This document shows, in pieces, positions 1-8,350 of a stretch of 64,000 bases of DNA. Location: NCBI RefSeq assembly GCF_004217545.1, contig NZ_SHKY01000001.1, forward strand, positions 4,340,001 through 4,404,000, in the 5' to 3' direction. The stretch comes from Krasilnikovia cinnamomea. Lineage in GTDB: Bacteria > Actinomycetota > Actinomycetes > Mycobacteriales > Micromonosporaceae. Below the pieces are notes generated by a model that had not been told where the DNA came from, searched no databases, and saw nothing but the letters and a program-made list of their open reading frames with translations. Position 1 is the first letter of the stretch. Every line of letters starts with the position of its first letter. The position numbers were made by a program, and so were the translations under genes.

Positions 1-2
1 CG

Positions 3-320
3 GATGTCCTGTACCCGGGCCTGGAGTCGCATCCCGGGCACGAGACCGCGGCCAAGCAGATGCGCCGCTTCGGTGGGATGGTGTCGTTCCGGGCGGCGGG
101 CGGTCCGCAGCAGGCGATCGACATCTGCAACCGGACGAAACTCTTCGTGCTCGCGGAGTCACTGGGCGGAGTCGAGTCGCTTATCGAGCACCCGGGTCAG
201 ATGACACACCTGAGCGCCGCGGGTTCCCCGCTTGAAGTACCAGCCGATCTCGTGCGACTGTCAGTCGGCATCGAGACCGTTGACGATCTGCTCGCCGATC
301 TGGAGCAGGCGCTCGGCTAG
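3..320 (+). CDS. metB: Cystathionine gamma-synthase/lyase, C-terminal fragment
   Basis: This is the 3' end of a PLP-dependent transsulfuration enzyme; the 5' part lies outside the window. The visible 105 residues contain the family's C-terminal blocks: YPGLESHPGHE near the start, FGGMVSF, then SLGGVESLIEHPGQMTH and LVRLSVGIE, which form the substrate-binding part of the Cys/Met metabolism PLP-enzyme fold. The PLP lysine is upstream and not seen, so synthase and lyase cannot be separated. Together with greA, DUF4307 and mca downstream, the order matches the metB-greA-mca region of mycobacteria, which supports the metB name. Confidence 0.88.
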   Translation, partial: DVLYPGLESHPGHETAAKQMRRFGGMVSFRAAGGPQQAIDICNRTKLFVLAESLGGVESLIEHPGQMTHLSAAGSPLEVPADLVRLSVGIETVDDLLADLEQALG

Positions 321-344
321 GTCCTTTCCGGACGGAGACCGTTG

Positions 345-1709
345 ATGGACAACGCAACGACGACCTGGGTGGGCGCGACGGCGAAGCAGATCGCCCGCGC
401 GGTCCGGCGCGGTGACGTGTCGGCCACCCAGATCGTCGCCGACCACCTCGAACAGATCTCGGTCACCGACCCGTCGCTGGAGGCGTTCCGGACGGTGCGC
501 GCGGGCGAGGCGATCGTCGAGGCGGAGAAGGTCGACGAGCAGGACGACCTGGCGAACCTGCCGCTGGCCGGGGTGCCGGTGGCGGTCAAGGAGAACACCC
601 CGGTGGCCGGGCTGGCGACGTCGCAGGGCGCGGCGGTCCGTTCGGCCGTCGCCGAGGAGGACCACGAGGTGGTGCGGCGGCTGCGCGGCGCGGGCGCGGT
701 CGTGGTGGGCACCACCCGCATGCCCGAGCTGGGCCTGTGGGGGACCACGGACGGCCCGGACGGCGCCACCCGCAACCCATGGGATCTGGACCGTACGCCG
801 GGCGGCTCCTCGGGCGGCGCCGCCGCGGCCGTGGCGGCCGGGCTGGTGCCGATCGCGCACGGCACCGACGGGCTCGGCTCGGTGCGCATCCCGGCCGCCT
901 GCTGCGGGCTGATCGGGCTCAAGCCGGGCAGCGGCGTCATCCCCCGCGAGCTGGGCGTGGACGGCTGGTTCGGGCTGGTCGAGCACGGCATTCTGGCCAC
1001 CACGGTCGCGGACGCGGCGCTCGGTTTCAGCGTGCTGGCCGGGGGGCGGCCCGCGAAGCTGGTCGAGCCGGGGCGCCTGCGGGTCGGGGTCTCGCTGCGC
1101 TCACCGGTGCTCGGCGTCCGCCCGGACGTACCGAACCGCGAGGCGGTCTCCGTCGCGGCGCGGCTGCTCGGCGGCGCGGGACACGACACCGTGACCGCCG
1201 ACCCGGTCTACCCGACCGCCCTGAACCTGGCCGGCCTGGCGACGTGGTTCGCGGCCGCGTACCGGGAGGCTGAGGGCACCGGCGTGGACCCGCAGACGTT
1301 GCAGCCACGGACCAGGCGGCACGTGCGGCTGGGCCGGTGGGCATGGCGCCGCGGATACGTACGGCAGGAGCAGCGGGACGGGTGGCGGGCCCGCTCGATC
1401 CGGTTCTTCGCGGAGCACCGGGTGGATCTCCTGCTCACCCCGGCGCTGGCCGGACCGCCCCCGGCCGCGGACGGGCACACGGGCGCCCGGTGGGGCCGCA
1501 ACGTGCTGACGAACCTGCGCTACGCGCCGTACGCGGCGCCGTGGAACGTGGCGGGCCTGCCCGCGATCGTCGTTCCGGTGGGGGTGCGCCCGGACGGGCT
1601 GCCGCTGGCCGTGCAGCTGGTCGGGCCGCCCGACTCCGAGCTGCTGCTGCTGGCGGTCGCGGGCCAGTTCGAGATGCGCAACCCGTGGCGGCGGCACGTG
1701 CTGGCGTGA
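345..1709 (+). CDS. Amidase (amidase signature family)
   Basis: A 454-residue hydrolase of the amidase signature family, which cleaves carboxamide bonds; the substrate cannot be told from sequence. The Ser-cisSer-Lys triad is visible: the lysine in VPVAVKENTPVAG (about residue 83), the cis-serine in GGSSGGAAAAVAAG, and the nucleophile in GTDGLGSVRIPA. The last has Leu where most members have Gly (GTDGGGS). ATG at 345 is preferred over the in-frame TTG at 342 because GGAG at 334-337 lies 7 nt upstream. It follows metB by 24 nt and may share its transcript. In mycobacteria metB is followed directly by greA, so this gene looks like a local insertion. Confidence 0.85.
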   Translation: MDNATTTWVGATAKQIARAVRRGDVSATQIVADHLEQISVTDPSLEAFRTVRAGEAIVEAEKVDEQDDLANLPLAGVPVAVKENTPVAGLATSQGAAVRSAVAEEDHEVVRRLRGAGAVVVGTTRMPELGLWGTTDGPDGATRNPWDLDRTPGGSSGGAAAAVAAGLVPIAHGTDGLGSVRIPAACCGLIGLKPGSGVIPRELGVDGWFGLVEHGILATTVADAALGFSVLAGGRPAKLVEPGRLRVGVSLRSPVLGVRPDVPNREAVSVAARLLGGAGHDTVTADPVYPTALNLAGLATWFAAAYREAEGTGVDPQTLQPRTRRHVRLGRWAWRRGYVRQEQRDGWRARSIRFFAEHRVDLLLTPALAGPPPAADGHTGARWGRNVLTNLRYAPYAAPWNVAGLPAIVVPVGVRPDGLPLAVQLVGPPDSELLLLAVAGQFEMRNPWRRHVLA

Positions 1710-1721
1710 GCCCCGGCTGAC

Positions 1722-1789
1722 CTGTCCCGAGCTGCCAGGGGCGAGCCGGGCGCGCTGCTCCCGAGCTGTCCGGGGCGAGCCGGGCGCGC
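1722..1789. repeat. Two tandem copies of a 34-bp GC-rich unit
   Basis: Between the amidase stop and ilvA, a unit reading CCCGAGCTG(C/T)C then GGGGCGAGCCGGGCGCG occurs twice in a row with a 34-bp period and only a few differences. It lies in the 165-bp spacer and is not coding. It may be a slippage product; no function is evident. Confidence 0.6.
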
Positions 1790-1874
1790 AGCCCGCCGGT
1801 CGGGGGCGACGGGTAGCGATCCCGCCACGGACCAGCCGTGCGGGATCGGCGCGACCGGTGGCAGGATGCGAGCC

Positions 1875-3107
1875 ATGACGGGTGGCGGCATGGATCTGCT
1901 GGAACTCGCGGATGTCGAGGCCGCGCGGACGCTTCTCACGGGCGTGGTGCGGCGTACCCCGCTGGTCCGCTCCGGGCCGCTGACCCGGATGATCGGGCAG
2001 CCCACCTGGCTCAAGTGCGAACATCTGCAGCGCGCGGGGGCGTACAAGGTGCGCGGCGCGTACACCCGGATCGCGCGGATGCCGGAGTCCGAGCGCGGGC
2101 GCGGGGTGGTGGCCGCCAGCGCGGGCAACCACGCCCAGGGGGTCGCCCTGGCCGCCGGGCTGCTGGGTATCCGCGCCACGGTCTTCATGCCGGAGGGCGC
2201 GCCGCTGCCGAAGGTGTCGGCCACCAAGGGGTACGGCGCCACGATCGAGTACGCGGGCACCAGCGTCGACGACGCCCTGATCGCCGCCCGGGCGTTCGCC
2301 GAGCGGACCGGCGCGGTGTTCATCCACCCGTTCGACCACCCGGATGTGATCGCCGGGCAGGGCACGGTCGGCCTGGAGATCCTCGATCAGTGCCCGGAGG
2401 TGGGCACGATCGTGACCTCGATCGGGGGCGGTGGGCTCATCTCGGGGGTCGCGGTGGCGGTCAAGGCGCTGCGCCCGGACGTACGGATCGTCGGCGTGCA
2501 GGCCGCCGGGGCGGCCGCGTTCCCGGCGTCGCTGGCGGCGGGTGCCCCGGTGAAGATTCCCCGGTGCGCCACGATCGCGGACGGCATCGCGGTGCAGCGG
2601 CCGGGCGACCTGACGTTCGCGCACGTCAGCAAGCTGGTCGACGACGTGGTCACGGTCAGCGACGAGGAGCTGTCGGCGGCGCTGCTGGTGCTGCTGGAGC
2701 GGCACAAGCAGGTGGTGGAGCCCGCGGGTGCGGCCGCGGTGGCGGCCCTGCTCAGCGGGAAGGTGGGGGCCGAACCGCCGGTGGTGGCGGTGCTGTCGGG
2801 CGGCAACATCGACCCGATGCTGCTGCTGCGGGTGATCGAGCACGGGCTGGCGTCGGCGGGCCGGTTCCAGCGGCTGTCGGTGCGTACCCCGGACCAGCCG
2901 GGTGAGCTGGCCCGGCTGCTCGGGGAGATCGCGAAGACCCGGGCGAACATCGTCGACGTGCTGCATTCCCGGCAGAATCCGCGCCTGGCCTTCGGCGAGG
3001 TCGAAGTGCAGCTGTCGGTGGAGACCCGGGGGCCGGACCACTCGGCGGCGCTGATCACCGCGCTACGGGATGCCGGTTACGCCGTGGCGCAGTCCGGCAC
3101 CCCGTAG
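1875..3107 (+). CDS. ilvA: Threonine ammonia-lyase with C-terminal ACT domain
   Basis: About 410 residues; a PLP enzyme converting threonine to 2-oxobutyrate and ammonia, the entry step to isoleucine. The Schiff-base lysine is in AGAYKVRGAY, the PLP phosphate and ring region in SAGNHAQGVALAAG, and the glycine loop in SIGGGGLISG. Residues from about 330 (RLSVRTPDQPGELARLL) form a single ACT-like domain, the layout of the shorter threonine deaminases of actinobacteria. ATG at 1875 is chosen because AGGA lies 8 nt upstream; in-frame ATGs at 1866 and 1890 are alternatives. It converges on greA with only 16 nt between the stops. Confidence 0.9.
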   Translation: MTGGGMDLLELADVEAARTLLTGVVRRTPLVRSGPLTRMIGQPTWLKCEHLQRAGAYKVRGAYTRIARMPESERGRGVVAASAGNHAQGVALAAGLLGIRATVFMPEGAPLPKVSATKGYGATIEYAGTSVDDALIAARAFAERTGAVFIHPFDHPDVIAGQGTVGLEILDQCPEVGTIVTSIGGGGLISGVAVAVKALRPDVRIVGVQAAGAAAFPASLAAGAPVKIPRCATIADGIAVQRPGDLTFAHVSKLVDDVVTVSDEELSAALLVLLERHKQVVEPAGAAAVAALLSGKVGAEPPVVAVLSGGNIDPMLLLRVIEHGLASAGRFQRLSVRTPDQPGELARLLGEIAKTRANIVDVLHSRQNPRLAFGEVEVQLSVETRGPDHSAALITALRDAGYAVAQSGTP

Positions 3108-3123
3108 TTGGGCTCTGCGGCGA

Positions 3124-3618
3124 TCAGCCGCCGAACGGCTCGAACGTGACGATCGTCACCTTGATGTCCGATCCGCTCGGGGCGGTGTACGTGACGGTCT
3201 GACCCGGCCCCGCCCCGAGGATGGCCTTGCCCAGCGCCGACTCGGGGCTGTACACGGTCAGGTCGGTGGTCGAGGAGATCTCGCGGGAGCCCAGCAGGAA
3301 CGTCTCCGTGTCCGTCTGGTCGTCGTCGAAGTAGATCGTGACGACCGTGCCGGGAGCGATCTTGTCCGCCGTCGGCGCCTCCCCGACCTGCGCCGTACGC
3401 AGCAACTCCTGCAGCTGGCGGATCCGGAACTCCTGCTTGCCCTGCTCCTCGCGGGCGGCGTGGTAGCCGCCGTTCTCGCGCAGGTCACCCTCCTCACGAC
3501 GCGCGTTGATCTCCGCGGCGATCACGGGCCGACCGGCGATCAGCGCGTCGAGTTCTGCCTGCAAGCGGTCGTGGGCGTCCTGGGAGAGCCAGGTCCGCGA
3601 CGCTTCTGAACTGGACAC
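3124..3618 (-). CDS. greA: Transcription elongation factor GreA
   Basis: A 164-residue factor that rescues backtracked RNA polymerase by stimulating transcript cleavage. The N-terminal coiled-coil part (WLSQDAHDRLQAELDAL, then NARREEGDLRENGGYHAAREEQG) carries the acidic tip residues, and the C-terminal FKBP-like half contains SPESALGKAILGA. GTG at 3618 is selected because AGGAG (3626-3630) lies 7 nt upstream; an in-frame start at 3687 has no such site and would add residues unlike the family. It is followed on the same strand by nothing close, and is transcribed after the DUF4307 gene, as in mycobacteria. Confidence 0.95.
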   Translation of the reverse strand: MSSSEASRTWLSQDAHDRLQAELDALIAGRPVIAAEINARREEGDLRENGGYHAAREEQGKQEFRIRQLQELLRTAQVGEAPTADKIAPGTVVTIYFDDDQTDTETFLLGSREISSTTDLTVYSPESALGKAILGAGPGQTVTYTAPSGSDIKVTIVTFEPFGG

Positions 3619-3737
3619 AGACGATCTCCTTGAGGTGTGAGGCAAGGGAACTGAGCGAATCACCAAGCTTACCAGCGGTGCGCGCACCGACCGGATTGTT
3701 GGATCTTGCCCGATTCGGGACCCCCAGCGACAGCGGG

Positions 3738-4157
3738 TCAGCCGGGCGGCTGACAGTGCAACACCTCGCCGACGGACGCCCGCGCCGTCGTGTCGACGGC
3801 CTCGGCGGCGCGGATCGTGGTGGCATCACCGCTGGCCGCGACGGTCACGGTGCGCAACCCGACGGTGCTGCCGTCGTACGCCCGGGCGCGCAGCGCGCAC
3901 TCGGCCGAGCCGCCGGGCGGCACCCGTACGGTGAATTCGACCGTGATCCGCGTGTCGGTGACGTCGTGCCAACCCACGATCTGGGCGTCATAGTCCGGGT
4001 CGCCGTACTGGCGGTACAGGCTTACGGACAGCGTCACGGAGGCCGCGATCACGACGGCCGCCACGAGCACCGGCAGGAACCGGCGGCGCCGTCTGTCGCG
4101 CCGCCGCCCGTAGCGGCCCGGCGGGAACGCGGGGGCTGTGGCGTGCGTCTCGCTCAC
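3738..4157 (-). CDS. DUF4307 membrane protein
   Basis: A 139-residue protein with a basic cytoplasmic start (GRYGRRRDRRRRRF), one membrane span of about 20 residues (LPVLVAAVVIAASVTLSVSL) and an extracytoplasmic beta-rich domain ending in two late cysteines (ECALRAR and VLHCQ) that could form a disulfide. GTG at 4157 has GGAG about 11 nt upstream. Its position between greA and divergently transcribed mca matches the mycobacterial gene Rv1081c, which belongs to the same family. No biochemical role is known to me. Confidence 0.82.
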   Translation of the reverse strand: MSETHATAPAFPPGRYGRRRDRRRRRFLPVLVAAVVIAASVTLSVSLYRQYGDPDYDAQIVGWHDVTDTRITVEFTVRVPPGGSAECALRARAYDGSTVGLRTVTVAASGDATTIRAAEAVDTTARASVGEVLHCQPPG

Positions 4158-4266
4158 CGTGTTACGTCTCCTGCAACAGTTGTCAGTGGTATCGGCCAGA
4201 ATGGCAACGACAATCTTCGCAGCAGGTCCGGGCCGGTTCGCGGCGGCCTGGTCGAGGGAGAGACCA

Positions 4267-5148
4267 GTGGCTGAGCAGTTGCGTCTGATGGCGGTGCATG
4301 CGCACCCAGACGACGAGTCCAGCAAGGGCGCCGCCACCATGGCGCGCTACGTCGACGAGGGTGTCGAGGTGCTGGTCGCCACGTGTACGGGCGGGGAGCG
4401 CGGCAGCGTGCTCAACCCGAAGATGGACCGCCCCGAGGTGTGGGCCGACATCGCGAACATCCGCCGCCGGGAGATGGAGCGGGCCCGCGAGATCCTCGGG
4501 GTGCGCCAGGCGTGGCTCGGCTTCGTCGACTCGGGCCTGCCCGAGGGCGACCCGCTGCCCCCGCTGCCCGAGGGGTGTTTCGGCCTGATGGATCCGGTGC
4601 TGGCCGCCGAGCCGCTGATCAAGCTGATGCGGGAGTTCCGCCCGCACGTCGTGACGACCTACGACGAGAACGGCGGCTACCCGCACCCCGACCACATCAT
4701 GTGCCACAAGATCACCGTGGCGGCGTTCGACCGGGCCGGTGACCCGGAGGTCCACCCCGAGCTGGGCGCGCCGTGGCAGCCGCTGAAGCTGTACTACGAC
4801 TCCGGCTTCACCCGGGCCCGGATGCTGGCGCTGCACGAGGGCATGCTCGCGGCCGGCCTGGAGTCGCCGTACGCGGAATGGCTGGACAAGTGGCGCGACC
4901 GGGAGGACCGCGGCAGCCGGATCACCACCCGGGTCGAGTGCGGGGAGTATTTCCACGTCCGCGACGACGCGCTGCGGGCCCACGAGACCCAGGTCGATCC
5001 GGACGGCTTCTGGTTCCACGTCCCGATGGAGATGCAGCAGAAGGTCTGGCCGACGGAGGACTTCGAGCTGGCCCGGTCGCTGGTCGACAGCCCGGTCCCC
5101 GAGTCCGACCTGTTCGCGGGGGTCCGGGAGACGGTCGAGACCCACTGA
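4267..5148 (+). CDS. mca: Mycothiol S-conjugate amidase
   Basis: A 293-residue zinc hydrolase of the LmbE/PIG-L family. It cleaves mycothiol S-conjugates so the N-acetylcysteine conjugate can be exported, a detoxification route of actinobacteria. The zinc motif AHPDDE is at residues 12-17 and the third ligand is in the HPDH motif near residue 145; YYDSGF and the long C-terminal part are typical of Mca rather than of the shorter MshB. GTG at 4267 has the purine run GAGGGAGA just upstream. The greA-DUF4307-mca-small membrane protein order is conserved in mycobacteria and makes Mca more likely than MshB. Confidence 0.93.
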   Translation: MAEQLRLMAVHAHPDDESSKGAATMARYVDEGVEVLVATCTGGERGSVLNPKMDRPEVWADIANIRRREMERAREILGVRQAWLGFVDSGLPEGDPLPPLPEGCFGLMDPVLAAEPLIKLMREFRPHVVTTYDENGGYPHPDHIMCHKITVAAFDRAGDPEVHPELGAPWQPLKLYYDSGFTRARMLALHEGMLAAGLESPYAEWLDKWRDREDRGSRITTRVECGEYFHVRDDALRAHETQVDPDGFWFHVPMEMQQKVWPTEDFELARSLVDSPVPESDLFAGVRETVETH

Positions 5149-5170
5149 GGCCGTGGCGTACGGTTGAGCC

Positions 5171-5494
5171 GTGAACATCGTGGTGGCGGTCAACAACTTC
5201 GGCGACACCCGCTCCGGCGGGCTCGCGGGGCCGATGGGCCTGTTCCTCATCGTGCTGATGATCGTCGCGACGGTCCTGCTCATCCGCAACATGAACAAGC
5301 GCATCCGCCGCCTGCCCGGTGCCTTCGGCGAAGCGGACGCGGCCCGGCGCGACGCCGAGATCGCCCGCCTCGACGCCGACCTGCGGCTGCCCTCCGCCGA
5401 GCCGGTCCGCCCCGGGGCCGACGGCGGCGACCGCACCGAGGCGCCCGACCGCGCACCGGACCAGCAGCCACCCGCCGCCGACGGTTCGTCCTGA
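5171..5494 (+). CDS. Small single-span membrane protein
   Basis: A 107-residue protein starting with GTG 22 nt after mca. One hydrophobic span (about residues 18-38, GLFLIVLMIVATVLLI) is followed by a basic juxtamembrane stretch (RNMNKRIRRLP) and an acidic, proline-rich, probably disordered tail. A small membrane protein sits at the same place after mca in mycobacteria (Rv1083), so the pair is probably cotranscribed. Function unknown. The next 288 bases (5495-5782) hold no gene; I saw only a weak TTGCGT/TAGCCT promoter-like pair near 5625-5651. Confidence 0.75.
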   Translation: MNIVVAVNNFGDTRSGGLAGPMGLFLIVLMIVATVLLIRNMNKRIRRLPGAFGEADAARRDAEIARLDADLRLPSAEPVRPGADGGDRTEAPDRAPDQQPPAADGSS

Positions 5495-5782
5495 GGGCGT
5501 CTCCCCGGGCCGTGACAGGCCACCGGGTCGGGCGTGTGTGGACTGTGTCAAGTGGATCGGATCGGCCGACCGGTCGATCTCGTCCGGTCTGAACATCGAC
5601 AACGGTCCGTCGTCAACCCCTGTTGCGTTCATCGGGATTGGCTTAGCCTTCCGCCGGGGGCTTTTGTGTCCCTCGACCCTGCGCGGAAGGGGGCACCGAA
5701 TGCCGACCACTTTCCGCCGACTCTTTGATCCACTGCAGATGCACGTGCATTCGCGTGTTCCGGCGGCCACCCGGAGTGACGC

Positions 5783-8335
5783 ATGATCGCCTCGTCGGCG
5801 CTGGCCCAGGCCGTCCAGCCCGGGACGCCGGGATCCGGCGCCCACGGGTCCGGCCGGCCTCGTGCCGTACGTGTCTGGTCGGCGGCCGTGGTCACGACCG
5901 CGCTGGTCGTCGCCGTGCTGGCCGCCCTGCTCCCGGCCCACCGACCGCCCGGCGCACCCTTCACGGCCGCCACCGGCACCCTGCTCGCCGCGGCGGCCGT
6001 CGCCGCAGGCCAGATCGCCCGGCTGCGCTTCCGGCTCGGCGGGGCCATCGTCAGCCTCTCCTGGGGCGAGGCCGCCATGGTCATCGGGTACGCGGTCGCC
6101 CCGGCCGGACGGCTGCCCGCCGTCGTGTTCGTGAGCGCCGCGAGCGCCTGGGCCCTCATGTCCTGGCTCGACGACCACCGCCGAGGCATCGAGATCCTGC
6201 ACCTGGCGGGATCGCTCACGCTCGGCGCCGCCGCCGGGGCCGCGGTCACCACCGCGGTCGCCGGGCCCGCCGGCCTGCAGACCGCCCGCGCCCAGGCGGC
6301 CCTGGTCGCCGGCGCCCTCTGCTACCTCGTGGTCACCTTCGGGCTGGCGGTGCTCACCCTCGTGCTGCGCCGCGACGCGCCCGCCGGGCAACTCGTCACC
6401 CGGGCGCTGCACGCCAAGGCGCCCATGGCCGTGGGCAGCGTGGTGGTCGGCCTGGCCGCCGTGTTCGTGCTGGCGCGCGCGCCGATCTGGCTGCTGTCCT
6501 TCGCGCCCGCGCTGTGGCTGCTGCAACGCACCTACCGTTACCACCTGCGCGCCGCGCAGGAACGGCGGATCTGGGCCGCGTTCGCCCGGGCCACGGCCGC
6601 GCTGCCGGGGGCATCGGAGGTGGAAGTGGCCCACGCGGGCATCCGCGGCGCGCTCGACGTGTTCGACGCCCGGCGGGTCGAGATCGAGGTGCACCTGCCC
6701 GAGGGCGGTCATCGTCGGTACACCGGGGACGGTCCGGGGCCCGACGTCGCCGCCGACGGGCTGCCCGGGCCGGTCATCACCCGGTCCATGGCGGTCGCCG
6801 GCATCCCGGTCGGCGAGCTGACCGTGTGGCTGGCCGAGCCGACGCTGCCCGCCGGCCGCGACGAGCTGGCGGTCTCCGCGTACGGCGACGCGCTGGCCGG
6901 GGCGCTGCACGGCGCGGCGGGACGGGAGCGGCTGACCGCGCTGGAGGCCCGGGCCGCGTACGAGGCGGTACGCGACCCGCTCACCGGCCTCACCAACCGG
7001 GCCGCGCTGCTGGCCGAGACGAACGCGCTGCTGCGCTCCGTGGAACGGGACCGGCACGTCGCCCTGCTGCTGCTCGACCTCAACGACTTCCGCGAGGTCA
7101 ACGCCACCCTGGGCTACCGGGCGGGCGACGACGTGCTGCGGCTGGTCGCCCAGCGGCTGCTCGACCTGGCCCGCGAGGACGACGTGGTGGCCCGCCTCGG
7201 CGACGACGAGTTCGCGGTGCTGCTGCCGACCGTCGCCGTGCCCGCCGACGCCGCGACCCCGCTGCACGAGGCGCCCACACCGCTGTCGCGGGCCCTGCGG
7301 CGCGCCCGCGAACTGGTCGAACAGCTCGCCGCCCCGATGGAGGTCGGCGGGGTCCGGCTGGCCGTCGAAGGGGCGGTCGGGGTCGCGGTGGCCACGGCCG
7401 GCTCCGCGGATCTCGCCGAACTGCTGCGCCGCGCGGCCGTCGCCCTCAAGCAGGCCAAACAGCTGCGGGTCGGCGTCGCCACGTACGACAGCAGCCGCGA
7501 CGCCAGCAGCACCGACCACCTCGCGCTGCTGGCCGAGCTGCGCGACGCCCTGACGGCCGACGACCAGATCGTCCTCGCCCTGCAACCGGCCGTCGACCTG
7601 GCCAGCGGCGCGCCGGTCGGGGTGGAGGCGCTGACCCGCTGGCGACATCCCCGGCGCGGCCCGCTCAGCCCGGCCGTGTTCATCGCCGCGGTCGAGCACA
7701 GCGAACTGCTGGGGCCGTTCACCCGGTACGTGCTGGACCGTTCCCTGGCCGCCGCGGCCGGCTGGATCGCCGCGGACATCGACGTGCCCGTCTCCGTCAA
7801 CGTCTCGGCCCGCAGCCTGCTCGACCCCACCTTCCCGGGCCAGGTCGCGGACGCGCTGCGCCGGCACGTGGTGCCCGCCCGGCACCTGGTCCTGGAGATC
7901 ACCGAGACGGTGGCGATCAGCGACCTGGAGATCGTCGACGAGGTGCTGGCCGCGCTGCGCGAGACCGGGGTACAGCTGTCGGTCGACGACTTCGGCACCG
8001 GCTTCTCGTCGCTGGCGTTCCTCACCCGGGTGGCGATCGACGAGCTCAAGGTGGACCGGTCCTTCGTGGACGACATGATCGATTCCCCGGCCGCGGAGGC
8101 GGTGGTCCGGGGCGCGGTCGAGCTGGGCGGGCGGTTGCACGCCCGGGTCGTCGCCGAGGGGGTGGAGACCGCCGAGCAGCGGGCGGCGTTGCTGGCCCTG
8201 GGGTGCGTGTCGGCGCAGGGCTACCACTTCTGCCAGCCGATGCCCCCCGACAAGATCGTCGGCACGCTGCACCGGCTCGGGGAGGCGGCGACCCAGGCGA
8301 AGATCGTCCCGCTCCGCGCCGACGACGCTTCCTGA
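5783..8335 (+). CDS. Membrane GGDEF-EAL cyclic-di-GMP protein
   Basis: An 850-residue protein. The first 240 residues hold about six to eight membrane spans with no recognised sensor name. A linker region follows, then a GGDEF domain at about 390-570 and an EAL domain from about 590. The GGDEF signature reads GDDEF (RLGDDEFAVLLP), with Asp for the second Gly, which may impair cyclase activity. The EAL domain keeps EALTRWRHP, VNVSARSL, EITET, VDDFGTGFSS, the lysine in IDELKVDRSF and AEGVETAEQ, so phosphodiesterase activity is likely. It stands alone. The expected net role is lowering c-di-GMP at the membrane. Confidence 0.9.
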   Translation: MIASSALAQAVQPGTPGSGAHGSGRPRAVRVWSAAVVTTALVVAVLAALLPAHRPPGAPFTAATGTLLAAAAVAAGQIARLRFRLGGAIVSLSWGEAAMVIGYAVAPAGRLPAVVFVSAASAWALMSWLDDHRRGIEILHLAGSLTLGAAAGAAVTTAVAGPAGLQTARAQAALVAGALCYLVVTFGLAVLTLVLRRDAPAGQLVTRALHAKAPMAVGSVVVGLAAVFVLARAPIWLLSFAPALWLLQRTYRYHLRAAQERRIWAAFARATAALPGASEVEVAHAGIRGALDVFDARRVEIEVHLPEGGHRRYTGDGPGPDVAADGLPGPVITRSMAVAGIPVGELTVWLAEPTLPAGRDELAVSAYGDALAGALHGAAGRERLTALEARAAYEAVRDPLTGLTNRAALLAETNALLRSVERDRHVALLLLDLNDFREVNATLGYRAGDDVLRLVAQRLLDLAREDDVVARLGDDEFAVLLPTVAVPADAATPLHEAPTPLSRALRRARELVEQLAAPMEVGGVRLAVEGAVGVAVATAGSADLAELLRRAAVALKQAKQLRVGVATYDSSRDASSTDHLALLAELRDALTADDQIVLALQPAVDLASGAPVGVEALTRWRHPRRGPLSPAVFIAAVEHSELLGPFTRYVLDRSLAAAAGWIAADIDVPVSVNVSARSLLDPTFPGQVADALRRHVVPARHLVLEITETVAISDLEIVDEVLAALRETGVQLSVDDFGTGFSSLAFLTRVAIDELKVDRSFVDDMIDSPAAEAVVRGAVELGGRLHARVVAEGVETAEQRAALLALGCVSAQGYHFCQPMPPDKIVGTLHRLGEAATQAKIVPLRADDAS

Positions 8336-8350
8336 GCAGGCCGTGCGTGG

